A stretch of DNA of 13,496 nt, taken from contig UZAN01047820.1 in NCBI GenBank assembly GCA_900618425.1, positions 8,218 through 21,713 of the forward strand, in the 5' to 3' direction. This DNA is from Echinostoma caproni. Taxonomy: Eukaryota; Platyhelminthes; Trematoda; Plagiorchiida; Echinostomatidae. The position numbers were made by a program, and so were the translations under genes. The notes below the pieces were generated by a model. That model ran no database searches, was not told the DNA's origin, and was given only the letters and a program-made list of their open reading frames with translations. Position 1 is the stretch's first letter. Each line of letters starts with the position of its first letter. Below are positions 1-8,900 of this stretch, in pieces.

Positions 1-267
1 GTTTGTCGTGTTTCCAATCATCCCACCATTCATCCGGTATAACAATTCTTGTTTTTCGTCCTACTTCCACCCACTTGCTCTTTTAGAGCATTCCGCCATC
101 CTCAACTTTTTTAAAATCTAACACCTTGTCCACTCTGTGTTCCGTTTGTAACTATGCTCACTGCGACCTTCAATTTTTTTCTTTTTGGGCTTCTCCTGCA
201 CGGAGAATTATGTTGTACATTTGATCATGCTTACGCATGCCTCCCGAGGCTCCGTGAAATATACACC
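1..267 (+). other. Unassigned; possible 3' UTR end of a LINE
   Basis: No protein family is recognisable here in either orientation. The segment ends directly at a (TAT)10 microsatellite. Just before it are two small hairpins in tandem: CATGC-TTAC-GCATG (226-239) and GCCTC-CC-GAGGC (239-250). CR1-type LINEs are known to end in a short structured 3' UTR followed by simple repeats, so this may be such an end, but there is no ORF2 fragment to prove it. Low confidence. Confidence 0.25.
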
Positions 268-297
268 TATTATTATTATTATTATTATTATTATTAT
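268..297. repeat. (TAT)10 microsatellite
   Basis: Ten uninterrupted TAT units, seen directly. It follows two short hairpins and may be the tail of a LINE insertion. Confidence 0.95.
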
Positions 298-599
298 CAG
301 CAACTAATGTTCAAACGGAGACTGAACAACTGCTGGGACGAGGTGTTTCCAGAGTATGACTATCACAAATCTCAGTTACTACCCAATTACCCCTTATGTA
401 GTCGTTTGTCTTTTTCACCATCACTCCTTTGCATTACTCACCTCACACACAATTAGTACAACAGCTTTTAGCCCCCGGGAACCTCTCATGGCAGGAGTAG
501 CAGTCCGCTGTGGTGCGGTGCCTGTCCACTGATTGAAACTGTTGATTCTCCGAGGGCGATCCTGCTGTTCATCCCTTCTCTTGTAGGTACAACATCCTA
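298..599. other. Stretch without a recognisable gene
   Basis: No family is recognised in either orientation. It lies immediately upstream of LINE ORF2 remains. The last 100 bases may be ORF2 sequence too decayed to read. Confidence 0.4.
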
Positions 600-956
600 C
601 ACACAACTGTGAAACTACCTGGCCAAAGAGGGAAAACATATGAGGAAAGACTAGAGGCTCTAGGGCGTTTCTCATTGGAAAGAAGGAGACTGCAAGGAAC
701 CTGATAGAAAACTTCAAAATCATGAAGGGAATATCGTGTATAGGAGCGGAGTCTCTTCACACTAGCTCCCAACACGGCACTAGGGGGCATGAGTTCAAGC
801 TGATGATTAAACATGCGGAAACACTTTTCCAGCAATAGCATAATCGATAGTTGGAACCGACTTCCCAAAGAAATAGTTGAACTTTAAACAGTGCAGGCCT
901 TTAAGGCTGCACTTGATAAGCGATTGGTGGAACTAATCCCATCTCTGGCAGTGTAG
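600..956 (+). mobile_element. LINE (CR1-like) ORF2 C-terminal remnant, copy A1
   Basis: This is the last part of a non-LTR retrotransposon ORF2, downstream of the reverse transcriptase catalytic core. In three linked frames it reads GKTYEERLEALGRFSLERRR (from 630), then LIENFKIMKG, then TRGHEFKL, then IIDSWNRLPKEIV (about 840-885), then VQAFKAALDK, ending at a TAG at 954-956. This order (YEERL, LxxRRxRG, TRGH, WNxLP, FKxxLD) is the usual C-terminal signature of CR1/Jockey-type ORF2. Two frameshifts and a stop (TAA after VEL, about 889) show it is dead. The rest of ORF2 is missing, which fits 5' truncation or loss by decay. Confidence 0.8.
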
Positions 957-968
957 ACCAGTGTATAT

Positions 969-1130
969 TTATGTTGCCCTTGGAACTCACTGCCAACGAC
1001 AGTAGTCCAGGCTAAAAGTAAAAATTCTTTCAAAAAGCTACTTGACCTTTACATAGCCGAACAGTACCCTGGCGCTCAGTTCGACATACCGTTACCGGTA
1101 ATCGGAGCGACTCCAACCTGGGGAATCTGA
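969..1130 (+). mobile_element. LINE ORF2 C-terminal remnant, copy A2
   Basis: A second, different ORF2 end follows copy A1 within about 25 bases. From 981 one open frame reads WNSLPTTVVQAKSKNSFKKL followed by LDLYIAEQ and about 20 more residues, stopping at a TGA at 1128-1130. The WNSLP and FKKLLD motifs match the extreme C terminus of CR1-type ORF2. Only about 50 codons remain, so the copy is strongly 5'-truncated. It carries no internal stop, so it may be younger than A1. Its 3' UTR probably runs through 1131-1413 to the (GTA)12 tract. Confidence 0.75.
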
Positions 1131-1413
1131 GCACCCGCCTTTGATTGTCGTAAATTGTGTATGTTTGCAGATTAGATGATGTGGATGTGTGACTCCCCGA
1201 AATTTTATCTTTACTCTATCCTCGCTGATGCCAGAGCTGCATCCTGCGAACAAGGCCGGAGACCGGACGGCTGGTCACTCGGTATTTATCACCCGGGTGA
1301 TAGAACACCCACCCACCACTAGACACGACCCTCATCCAAACAAGGCAGCGGGATTTTTATCCCTCATGGGACAGAAAAAACCTGTAACGTTAAAAAAGAA
1401 AACTGTAGTGATT
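1131..1413 (+). mobile_element. Probable 3' UTR of LINE copy A2
   Basis: No coding signal is recognised. It lies between the ORF2 stop and a (GTA)12 tract, the position of a LINE 3' UTR and its tail. It contains a perfect 16-base palindrome, TATCACCCGGGTGATA (1287-1302). The assignment rests on position alone. Confidence 0.4.

Positions 1414-1449
<36 letters not shown>
1414..1449. repeat. (GTA)12 microsatellite
   Basis: Twelve uninterrupted GTA units, seen directly, preceded by the imperfect unit GTAGTGATT. It probably marks the 3' tail of LINE copy A2. Confidence 0.95.
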
Positions 1450-1716
1450 CGGAATTCGGAATAAAAACACGCAATAGGAATCACTGGACACGAATCAAGG
1501 ACTAGCCGTCACGAACTGGATTACGAAAGCACTAAACCACAATGGCATGGGCTCGCAATATCCCAGGTGAACGAAACGCGAGGAAAAGGCCACGGGAATG
1601 GTAGCACTAAGTTAGTTTATTGGAAGAAATGGAGGCGATTGAATACAGTCGAAAGTGAGTGACCGGTGGTAGTATAATCTCGGGTCGGCTCGCAACGCCC
1701 TATGGTTTTGAAGGGG

Positions 1717-1890
1717 GAAATAACAATAAAAAGAAGAAAAGAAGGGTACCCACGAGGTTCCAACCGCAGGACCCGTCAAAATAGCAAGTTATCCCCTGAG
1801 GCGATTGAAGGAAGAAAAATGAGAAAAAGAAAGAAGAGTGAAGGAAAGAAAACAGAAAGGGAACCAAAAAGAAAAATGAAACATACAGGT
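1717..1890. repeat. Purine-rich low-complexity tract
   Basis: A run biased to A and G on the + strand, densest at about 1806-1884 (repeated GAAAGAAA, AAGAAAG, GGAAAG). A Lys/Arg/Glu-rich open frame through it is explained by this composition and is not called as a gene. Confidence 0.6.
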
Positions 1891-2413
1891 GGTTCGGCGG
1901 GAGAATTACTCTCTTGGTTAATCACTTGCAGTCGAAGACTGTAGTCGGGTAGGAGTACAGGGGTGGTGCCTCCCTAACCGAAAACATCACTCATGCACCC
2001 GGACACCCCCTCACACAGTGCATTCATTTACACCCCAAAATCCCGGTCGCAGAGGCCGAGTCACGTAGCCATGGAGCAAACTGTCGGTCCAGTACCAAGT
2101 AAGCTGCGGATGCGGTTCTGAAAAGGTGAGGGTGGAGACCCACTCCATTACTCCTGGCTACCTAACGCACCGTTTTTTACTCGTTTACCCTGACTGCTGC
2201 AAGGATGATTGCATGGTTTTGTTGTGCGTCCCAGCTGTCTAAACGGGTTGTAACGGTGGGCGCCATTGGAACACTGCGAAGCGTGTGGTGGCAAAGGCTT
2301 TTGTGAACCCCGTTTGTGTGGTCTTGACCATTGCTTACGTAAGAGCGCATAAAAAAAGAAAAACATTTGAACACGCATAACTGTCTCTTGTTTTAGCGAC
2401 AATCGGATACCGA

Positions 2414-2450
2414 GTAACAGACATCTATTCCGAGGACCTCCGTCTGTTAC
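2414..2450. repeat. 9-bp perfect inverted repeat with 19-base loop
   Basis: GTAACAGAC at 2414-2422 is the exact reverse complement of GTCTGTTAC at 2442-2450. A direct repeat is superimposed: TACCGAGTAACAGAC (from 2408) resembles TACCGAGGAACAAAC (from 2448). No function is known. Confidence 0.6.
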
Positions 2451-2740
2451 CGAGGAACAAACCTACAATCAGAACCCGGGCTACTCGAAAACTTCGGTTC
2501 CCAAGCCCGTCAATCATCGGGAATCCCAGTGACCTGATCTAACCTGGCTGGAATTGAGATCCCAACGAAAACAAACTTTACAGAACCTAATCCGGATGAC
2601 ACAGTTCTCCAAGAATAACTAAGAAACAGGTAAATCTACAGGCGAAGGAGCTCTTTGCCTGTTACCTGGATATTGGACAAATTTCGAACCGCGCGGCAGT
2701 TCAAACAAAAGTAGGAGGCGTTTTGTAAAGGTGCGTTACA

Positions 2741-2964
2741 ATGGCATCGGACATCAAGACGCTGGTATGTTTCCGAATGTTGGTTTATTACTTAATACAT
2801 ACCGGCGAAGTGCGGACATTAAAATTGTCAAGTCATGTTGGCTTTGACAGTTTGCCTAATCAGAAGTACCTACAAGAAGAATTAAAAATGAAGCGCTCTC
2901 TGCAAAATTTCCATGATACACGGATTCATGTGTGTCTGTATTTCATTGCTCTAACTGGTCACAG
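2741..2964 (+). CDS. Septin exon block 1: N terminus fused to the post-G3 segment
   Basis: ATG at 2741 opens a frame with MASDIKTL, then about 13 atypical residues, then [17 protein letters not shown] (residues 25-41). Residue 42 onward is [11 protein letters not shown], then [13 protein letters not shown] (57-69) and LTGH (71-74). Septins have about 90-100 residues between SLPxQ and YLQEEL, carrying the P-loop (G1), switch I and G3. Here the two are joined in frame at 2863/2864 with no N. The conserved Pro before TGH is Leu. The block ends at AG|GTAAAT (donor at 2965), and its last two bases complete a Ser codon with the first base at 8394. The start is provisional: GTATGT follows codon 8 and looks like a donor, but no in-phase acceptor was found. 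Confidence 0.85.
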
Positions 2965-5900
2965 GTAAATTGACTCCAGCAGTCTAGTCTTGAAGTATTT
3001 TAAGGGTTCGAGACCATAGCTGTATATAGCGTAAAGCCTGGCCCGCAAGGCAGCGGGGCGGCGTGAGGAAAACCGCGATCCATTGGTGGCCGGTGTCGTT
3101 CATCGCGTCATACGTCTTTTGGAAGGGGTCAAAGGTCTTGGTTGCCCAATACAACTCGCAAAGCTAGACCACATCATTGGATGCGTTCTTGCCACCGTTG
3201 ACGAGTAGATTGCCGGGAGTGAGACGTTCCAATCCGCTATGACGATCTTAGAGAAGCTTTACGTGAAACCCAAGAACGAGGTTTTTGCTGGTCATATACT
3301 CTCTACCATTAAACAGGAGGCAGGCCAGAGTCTGGATCAATTTATGCGGAGCTGAAATAACTTGCAAGTTTATAACTTCATAGCCGTCACCGCCGAACAA
3401 AACCAAAATAACGCCATTTTTCTATCAGCGGAATGCAGTCCAGTAGCATCCACCAGTGCCTCTTGTAGAACAGGACACTTGACCTAGAAGCAGCATGCAA
3501 ACGGGCTAGAACCTTAGAGATGACATATCAACAGTCCAACGTCTTCCACCCAGTCGATTCCGCTTACACAGTTGCAGTCGTTGACCCCCAAGTCACAAAA
3601 TGCGTCTGTATCGAACTTGGTGCCCTGTCAAACCCAATCCACTGGAAGACAGTATGGCCTCTATGACCAACACTCGCTGTTTCTTCTGCGGATGTTCCAA
3701 ACATCCTCGTATCAAATGCCAAGCTAAAGATTCAATCTGCAAGTCCTGCGGAAAAAGGACAGTATCAAAAGGTTTGCCTATCCAAGCAAAACTCAAATTC
3801 ATCATCTGTTACCAGCTCTCTGATATCCTCCATAACTCGCTGCAGCTCCATCATGTCTATCCAATTTAGTTATCCGGAGCTCTGTGAACGGAATATCTCT
3901 TCAGGCTCTCATTGGTACTGGCAGTTCTGCTAGTTACATATTGAACTCTGTGGTACGAAAACAAGTGAAATGTCGAAAAGTCTCGTAGTGCTGTATCCAT
4001 AGCTTCGATGAACCCAACCAGTCTTACCCATGAACACCACTTTGTTAATTTATTGTATAAGAACCATCGTCATGCAGATATTAGGCTCTGTGTTAGGTAA
4101 CCTCTGTTCAGATGTCGTCCTTGGACACGATTTCTTCCGACTACACTCAAAAATAGAAATTCCGTTCAATGGAGCCAAAGATTCATTTTCGGTCTGCAGT
4201 GTAGCGGCTGCGAATATCGAGCCACCTCCGGTATCTAACAATCTCACACCTGATTGCACTCCAATTGCAACCAAGTCTTGGAGGAATTCACCCTCTGGCG
4301 AACTGTTAATCAAAATGAAAGTGCAAAAAATGCTGAGAGATGACATCATAGAAGCTTCTCATTCTCCTCGACATGCCCAAGTGCTTGTTACTACCAGCGA
4401 ACGTCAAAAATGCAGAATGTTAGTTGAGTACCGTCAGACTGTTAACCGCTTCTCACTCTTCAATGCCTACCCCTGCCCAAGATGGACGAAATGGTAGAGC
4501 AAATCTCACGGTTTACGAAATTTAGTACACTGAACGTGAAGGTGCGCGTACCATCATATACCCTTAAGGGACGAAGGTAAAACGTATACGGCATTGGAAG
4601 TGGGTGGCAATTTGTGTCAGTTCTGTCGGATTCCCTTCGACATCACCAATGGTGTTTATTCTTTCCAAAGAGTTGTTGATCGAATCATTGGAAACGAGAA
4701 ACCAGAAGCAACTTTTGCCTGTTTGGATAATATCCTATGAGCAAGAGCATCGGAGAAACTTAGATACTTTCTACGAGGTTGCTCGTAAATGCTCCCTCAC
4801 CTTTAATTACGCTAAAACCATCGTAAACACAGACAAAATCAAGATACCTGGGTACGAAGTCTCTCATAGGTCCATCAAATCCGACCCGGATCGTCTACGA
4901 CCCCTGCTGGAGCTGCCGCCTCGAGATCAAAAATCGATGCAGAGGGTTTTTGGGTTATATGCGTATTACCCTCAGTTGATATCTCATTTCTCTGACAAGA
5001 TTGATGCTCTGGTCAACAACAGCACATGCCCGCTGCCAACAAGCGTATGATGTTCTGAAAAATGAACTTGCTCGAGCTGTAATGACAACCGTCGATCATC
5101 ACTCTGGTGCTGGAAACCGATGCTTCATACATAGCGATAGCCGCTATATCATCGTAGACCAGTTGTGCTTTTCTCACGAACACTAACACCTTCCGAGCAG
5201 CGTCACTCTTCCGTTGAGTAATAAGCCTATTCTATTTTCGACGCAGTCCGAAAATGGCGGCATTACTTAATTGGTTCACATTTTCTTAGAATCACTGATC
5301 AGAGGTCAGTCGCATTCATGTATGACAAACAACAGCAAGGGAAAGTCAGAAACGAGAAAAATACAACGCTGAAGCATCCAACTATCTTGCTACAGATTCG
5401 ATATATCATATCGTCCAGGTAAAGAAAACGTAGTTGCTGACTCACGTGCACATCACATCCACATTAACTACCATGTCCTTGAGGGAGCTTGACAATTCAC
5501 TATGCCATCCTGGCTCCGTGCGTCTTCTGCAATTTCGTGAGATCCCAGAATCTACCTTATTTCGTACAAAACGTACAAAACACCATCACCCAATGTACAG
5601 TGTACTCCAAATTAAAACCGAAATTTTGCAAACTGCCCACCGGGAACCTTAATAAAGCTACCACCCTATTCGAGAGGTTAAATATGGATTTAAAGGGACC
5701 ATTACCATCACACATGTAACAAATATTTACTCACAATAATTGATGAGTGTTCGTGGTTTGCGTTCGCATCTCCCTGTATCGATATAGCAACTACTACTGT
5801 TATCAGTCACATCTGTAAATTATTTTCTGTATTTGGTACACCTTACATTCATAGCTCATTCATGTCAGATGAACCGAAACGTTTCCTTCATGCTAAAGAA

Positions 5901-8900
5901 ATTGTAACTAGCCAAACCATCACATACAACCTCCAAAATAATGGTCAGGTTGAGCGGTTCAACGGCACACTGTAGCGCGTCATCAACCTAGCCACCAAAT
6001 CGAGATCTTTATCTTGCAGTGATTGGAAAATTATTCTTCCGGATGTTTTACATTTTATTCGTTCCCTCTTGTGTACCTCTAAGAACCAGTCTCCTCATGA
6101 ACACCTCTAAGTATAATCGCAAATCAACATCCGGCGAATCACTACCAAGTTGGCTGGCTGTTTGTGGGTCAGTTTTAAAGAAACGCCCCCCCCCTCACGA
6201 GTATCGAAGTACGAGCCACTGGTTAACAAGATAGAGTTTATTCGAATGTAATCCAAGGTACACCCACGTTAGACTTCAAAACTGTGTTCATTCATCATCT
6301 AGCCCCTGAACCATCATCGTGTCTGCCAACAGTCCTCGAACCTCCGTTCATCGCATCCATATCAAATGATGTCCCTATTGATAGTACACAAACAATCCAC
6401 GGGTGATCTCGTCTCACCTCATATTGCAAACTCTCCTCAGCCGGCGAATAGCCAACAACCACTTTTAGAATTACAACAACAAACTTGCCCTTATAACCTA
6501 AGAAGCAGATAGGCCTGACAACATTTTCTATACCGGGAAGGATGTCATTTATCACACTCTTTGTCTGTTGCATATCGCTGTATTCATAAAATTTCTCTTT
6601 TATGTTTCAGTCTATATGCCAGATTTGTTAGACAAATAAAGCATTACATCTCCGGGCTCTCAGTCTTCTCTTTCTATCTCTCGAGCAACTACCGACTATT
6701 GTCATCTCGTATTCAGAATGTAACAAGTAGGATACTGGATGCAAGTCTGATACGCAGCAAACATCAATCCCTAAGGATTCCATTGTACGCGTCAGATACG
6801 CTTGTTGACCCAATTACACTAGAGTCCTCACGTTGAAGTGCCCAGACTATGTGATTGATGGGGCTTCAGAATCTGCAATCTTTTTCTGGGTGGTGGCGCA
6901 GTTGTTTAGTCGCTGTCACTGGCATGCTTCCCACTCTGTGGTCCGAGGTTCGAGCCCGGCCACCGCCACCCAACTTTGGTGGTAAACAGCTTTGCTGCTG
7001 CCCGGTTCTATACCACGCCTGACCTAACGGGGCCTTATGTTGTTCGCCACTTCGCGTCCCAGGGTTTAGGTTGCCGGTTATCATCACTGAACAGCAGGTC
7101 TTCGAGACCATGGGGTTCCACCTTGTCTGTTCATCACACACTGGTGTTTAACAAAAAACTACTTGCTGTGCTATTTGGCAGCGACCTTTGGCGAGCGACA
7201 AAGAAGTTGCTTCAGAAGCTGTTACAGGTCGGAAGAAGGGTCAAAGAGAGAGGGCTGAATTCGGAAGTCGGTCAAACGTCCCAGCCGAACGATTTATATA
7301 CTTCAAGCGGGTATTTTAGACATTCAAAGGGGAGGATACCAAAGGCGAATCCCCAGGAAATTTTCCACCAAACCACAAGCCGACACCGACTCCCATTGTG
7401 CCTCTTCGGCCAACACAACATTTAGAAGGAACATCTACTCTCCGCTTGACATCATCCTTCAGGGGAGATACGACAACAAACCCCTGGAAGTTGCTTGTCC
7501 GACAGTCATGAGACGACACTATAGTATTCGGAAACAATCGTTTGTGAAGGATCAGTAAGTTTTGATGTGGGACACCGAAATAAGAAAGGCGCACACTTCG
7601 TCGAGTATATGGACGCCGGAGAAAAGTGATATACGAAATCTTAGTTGGCTTTGATGGTGGGTGGGGTACGTCAGTCAGCTGAAACCGACCAGATGCAATG
7701 GTGAACCGAACCCCGGACCTAAACTGTCGTTGGACATAGTGATGTACACATGCCATGCCAGTTCCGAGCCTTGAACCACTAAAACCAACACCATCATCGA
7801 AGATAGCGTTCCCGGCAACCTGGACGACGAACGGATCGCACGCGCACCCCAACAGCACCGTTCCAAACCAAAATGAGGTTACGATCCTACAAAAAATACA
7901 GTTGTGTTCAAAAGGGGGAGGTCATAGGACGGAGCTTAAGCAACCTGTAAGGTCGAGCACGCATCCAGGCCACACGCACGCTCGCAACGCGTCAGGCAGG
8001 CTGTGTCCAGAATGGATGACTACAGAATGAATCGTCCCGCGGCCGTCCGATCTACCAACGGAAATGTCAAGGACGCAATCTGATTGGTGGGTCACCGTGC
8101 CATTCTCTTAGGCTTTAGTTACCCTTTGTATTTGTGTATTGACCCTTAATCACGAAATAAACTGACGTTTGCCTCGAGTCGTGTTCTCTCCGCTGTATTG
8201 TTGGGGTTTAAATAGAGACGCTTTTGTGAATTACACACAACGTGTATCACAAGGATTACATTTGCAGGATATACACACAAGAGGTTTTGGCGGCATAGAA
8301 CCACAGTTACATTTACGGCTGTGATCCTTTAATACTTTTCGAAAGAAGCCCTATCGTTTATTTTTGATCAAAAATCTCTACGCATTTTCTCAGCCTCAAA
8401 TCGCTTGATGTTGTGGCTNGTCACAAAGACAGAGTTGCAAAAGTTCAAAGCAAGGGTAAGGTGCTTTTTGTTGTATGTATCCACGAATTACTTTTAGATT
8501 CTATCTGAAATTCAATCTAATGAGATAAGCATTTACCAATTTCCAACGGATGATGAAACCGTGAGTGATGTCAATACCAAAATGAACGTAAGCTCCTCTT
8601 GTGTGATCATAACTTTTGAAGTTTCACCTTGAATCTTTCTCCATAATTCCATTGTGCTTTGACTCAGTAACATAGCCATACTGGACAAATGAGGGAACAA
8701 GAATGGTAAACTAAACATACTGCAGCTATTAAAACGTCCAGATCGAGTTAGTAAACGGGCTGCAGATAGCAAAATGGATAGGGTTTTCACTAAACAGTAC
8801 TCCTAAACAAATCCAAAACACCTAATCCACACATTTGATGGTATCTTATCGTTTTTGAAAAAGCGAAATCAAACGTCATACAACTTAAGTTACTTCTAGT

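Larger units (their letters stand above)
1450..2740. other. 1.3 kb without a recognisable gene; 5' flank of the septin
   Basis: No protein family was recognised on either strand; the short open frames here have low-complexity or unlikely products. Visible structure: a purine-rich tract (about 1717-1890, mostly GAA/AAG-like runs); a small hairpin CAGTC-GAA-GACTG (1929-1941); a 9-base inverted repeat (2414-2422 with 2442-2450); and a nested stem CGGGCT/AGCCCG around 2477-2505. The septin promoter and 5' UTR are probably within the last few hundred bases, but no TATA or initiator could be assigned with confidence. Confidence 0.5.
3090..6818 (+). mobile_element. Decayed Ty3/Gypsy LTR retrotransposon, 5'-truncated
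   Basis: The gag, zinc knuckle, protease, reverse transcriptase, RNase H and integrase remains occur in the canonical Ty3/Gypsy order, then a typical pol end (YNLRSR, stop at 6510-6512), a short purine tract and a candidate 3' LTR. Many stops and frameshifts interrupt every domain. No matching 5' LTR was found, so the left border near 3090 is approximate. The CX2CX4HX4C knuckle and the RT and integrase wording resemble elements common in flukes; a CsRn1-like assignment is possible but unproven. It lies in sense orientation in septin intron 1. Confidence 0.85.
2965..8393 (+). other. Septin intron 1, 5.4 kb, filled with transposons
   Basis: Donor GTAAAT at 2965. Acceptor TTTTCTCAG at 8385-8393 follows a pyrimidine-rich stretch. 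The splice joins AG to C and restores the Ser of the conserved TGHS-LKSLD block, which validates both ends. It contains a Gypsy remnant, a SINE and an LTR-like tail, all in the sense orientation, with AATAAA hexamers at 6635-6640 and 8156-8161. Confidence 0.8.

Noticed and set aside
770..805. CTGATGA ... GAAAC resembling a hammerhead ribozyme core
   Set aside because: No stem II can form between the two motifs, and the segment is coding sequence of a LINE ORF2.
1702..1944. Lys/Arg-rich open frame
   Set aside because: Explained by the purine-rich tract; no domain.
2995..3015. GGGTTCGAGACC as a polymerase III B box
   Set aside because: No A box or tRNA-like pairing upstream at the right distance.
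6888..6971. A functional tRNA gene
   Set aside because: The cloverleaf is irregular, with extra bases between T arm and acceptor, and a long body follows; a SINE fits better.
6866..7141. Minus-strand open frame of 91 codons over the SINE
   Set aside because: It covers the A/B-box head and its CG-rich stem; the tRNA-derived structure on the plus strand explains the sequence better.
7316..7858. Minus-strand open frame of 180 codons
   Set aside because: No family resemblance, no splice or start context, and it lies inside intron and repeat sequence; chance openness is enough.
8533..8790. Minus-strand open frame of 85 codons
   Set aside because: Antisense to septin exon 3 and its following intron; the conserved signal is on the plus strand.
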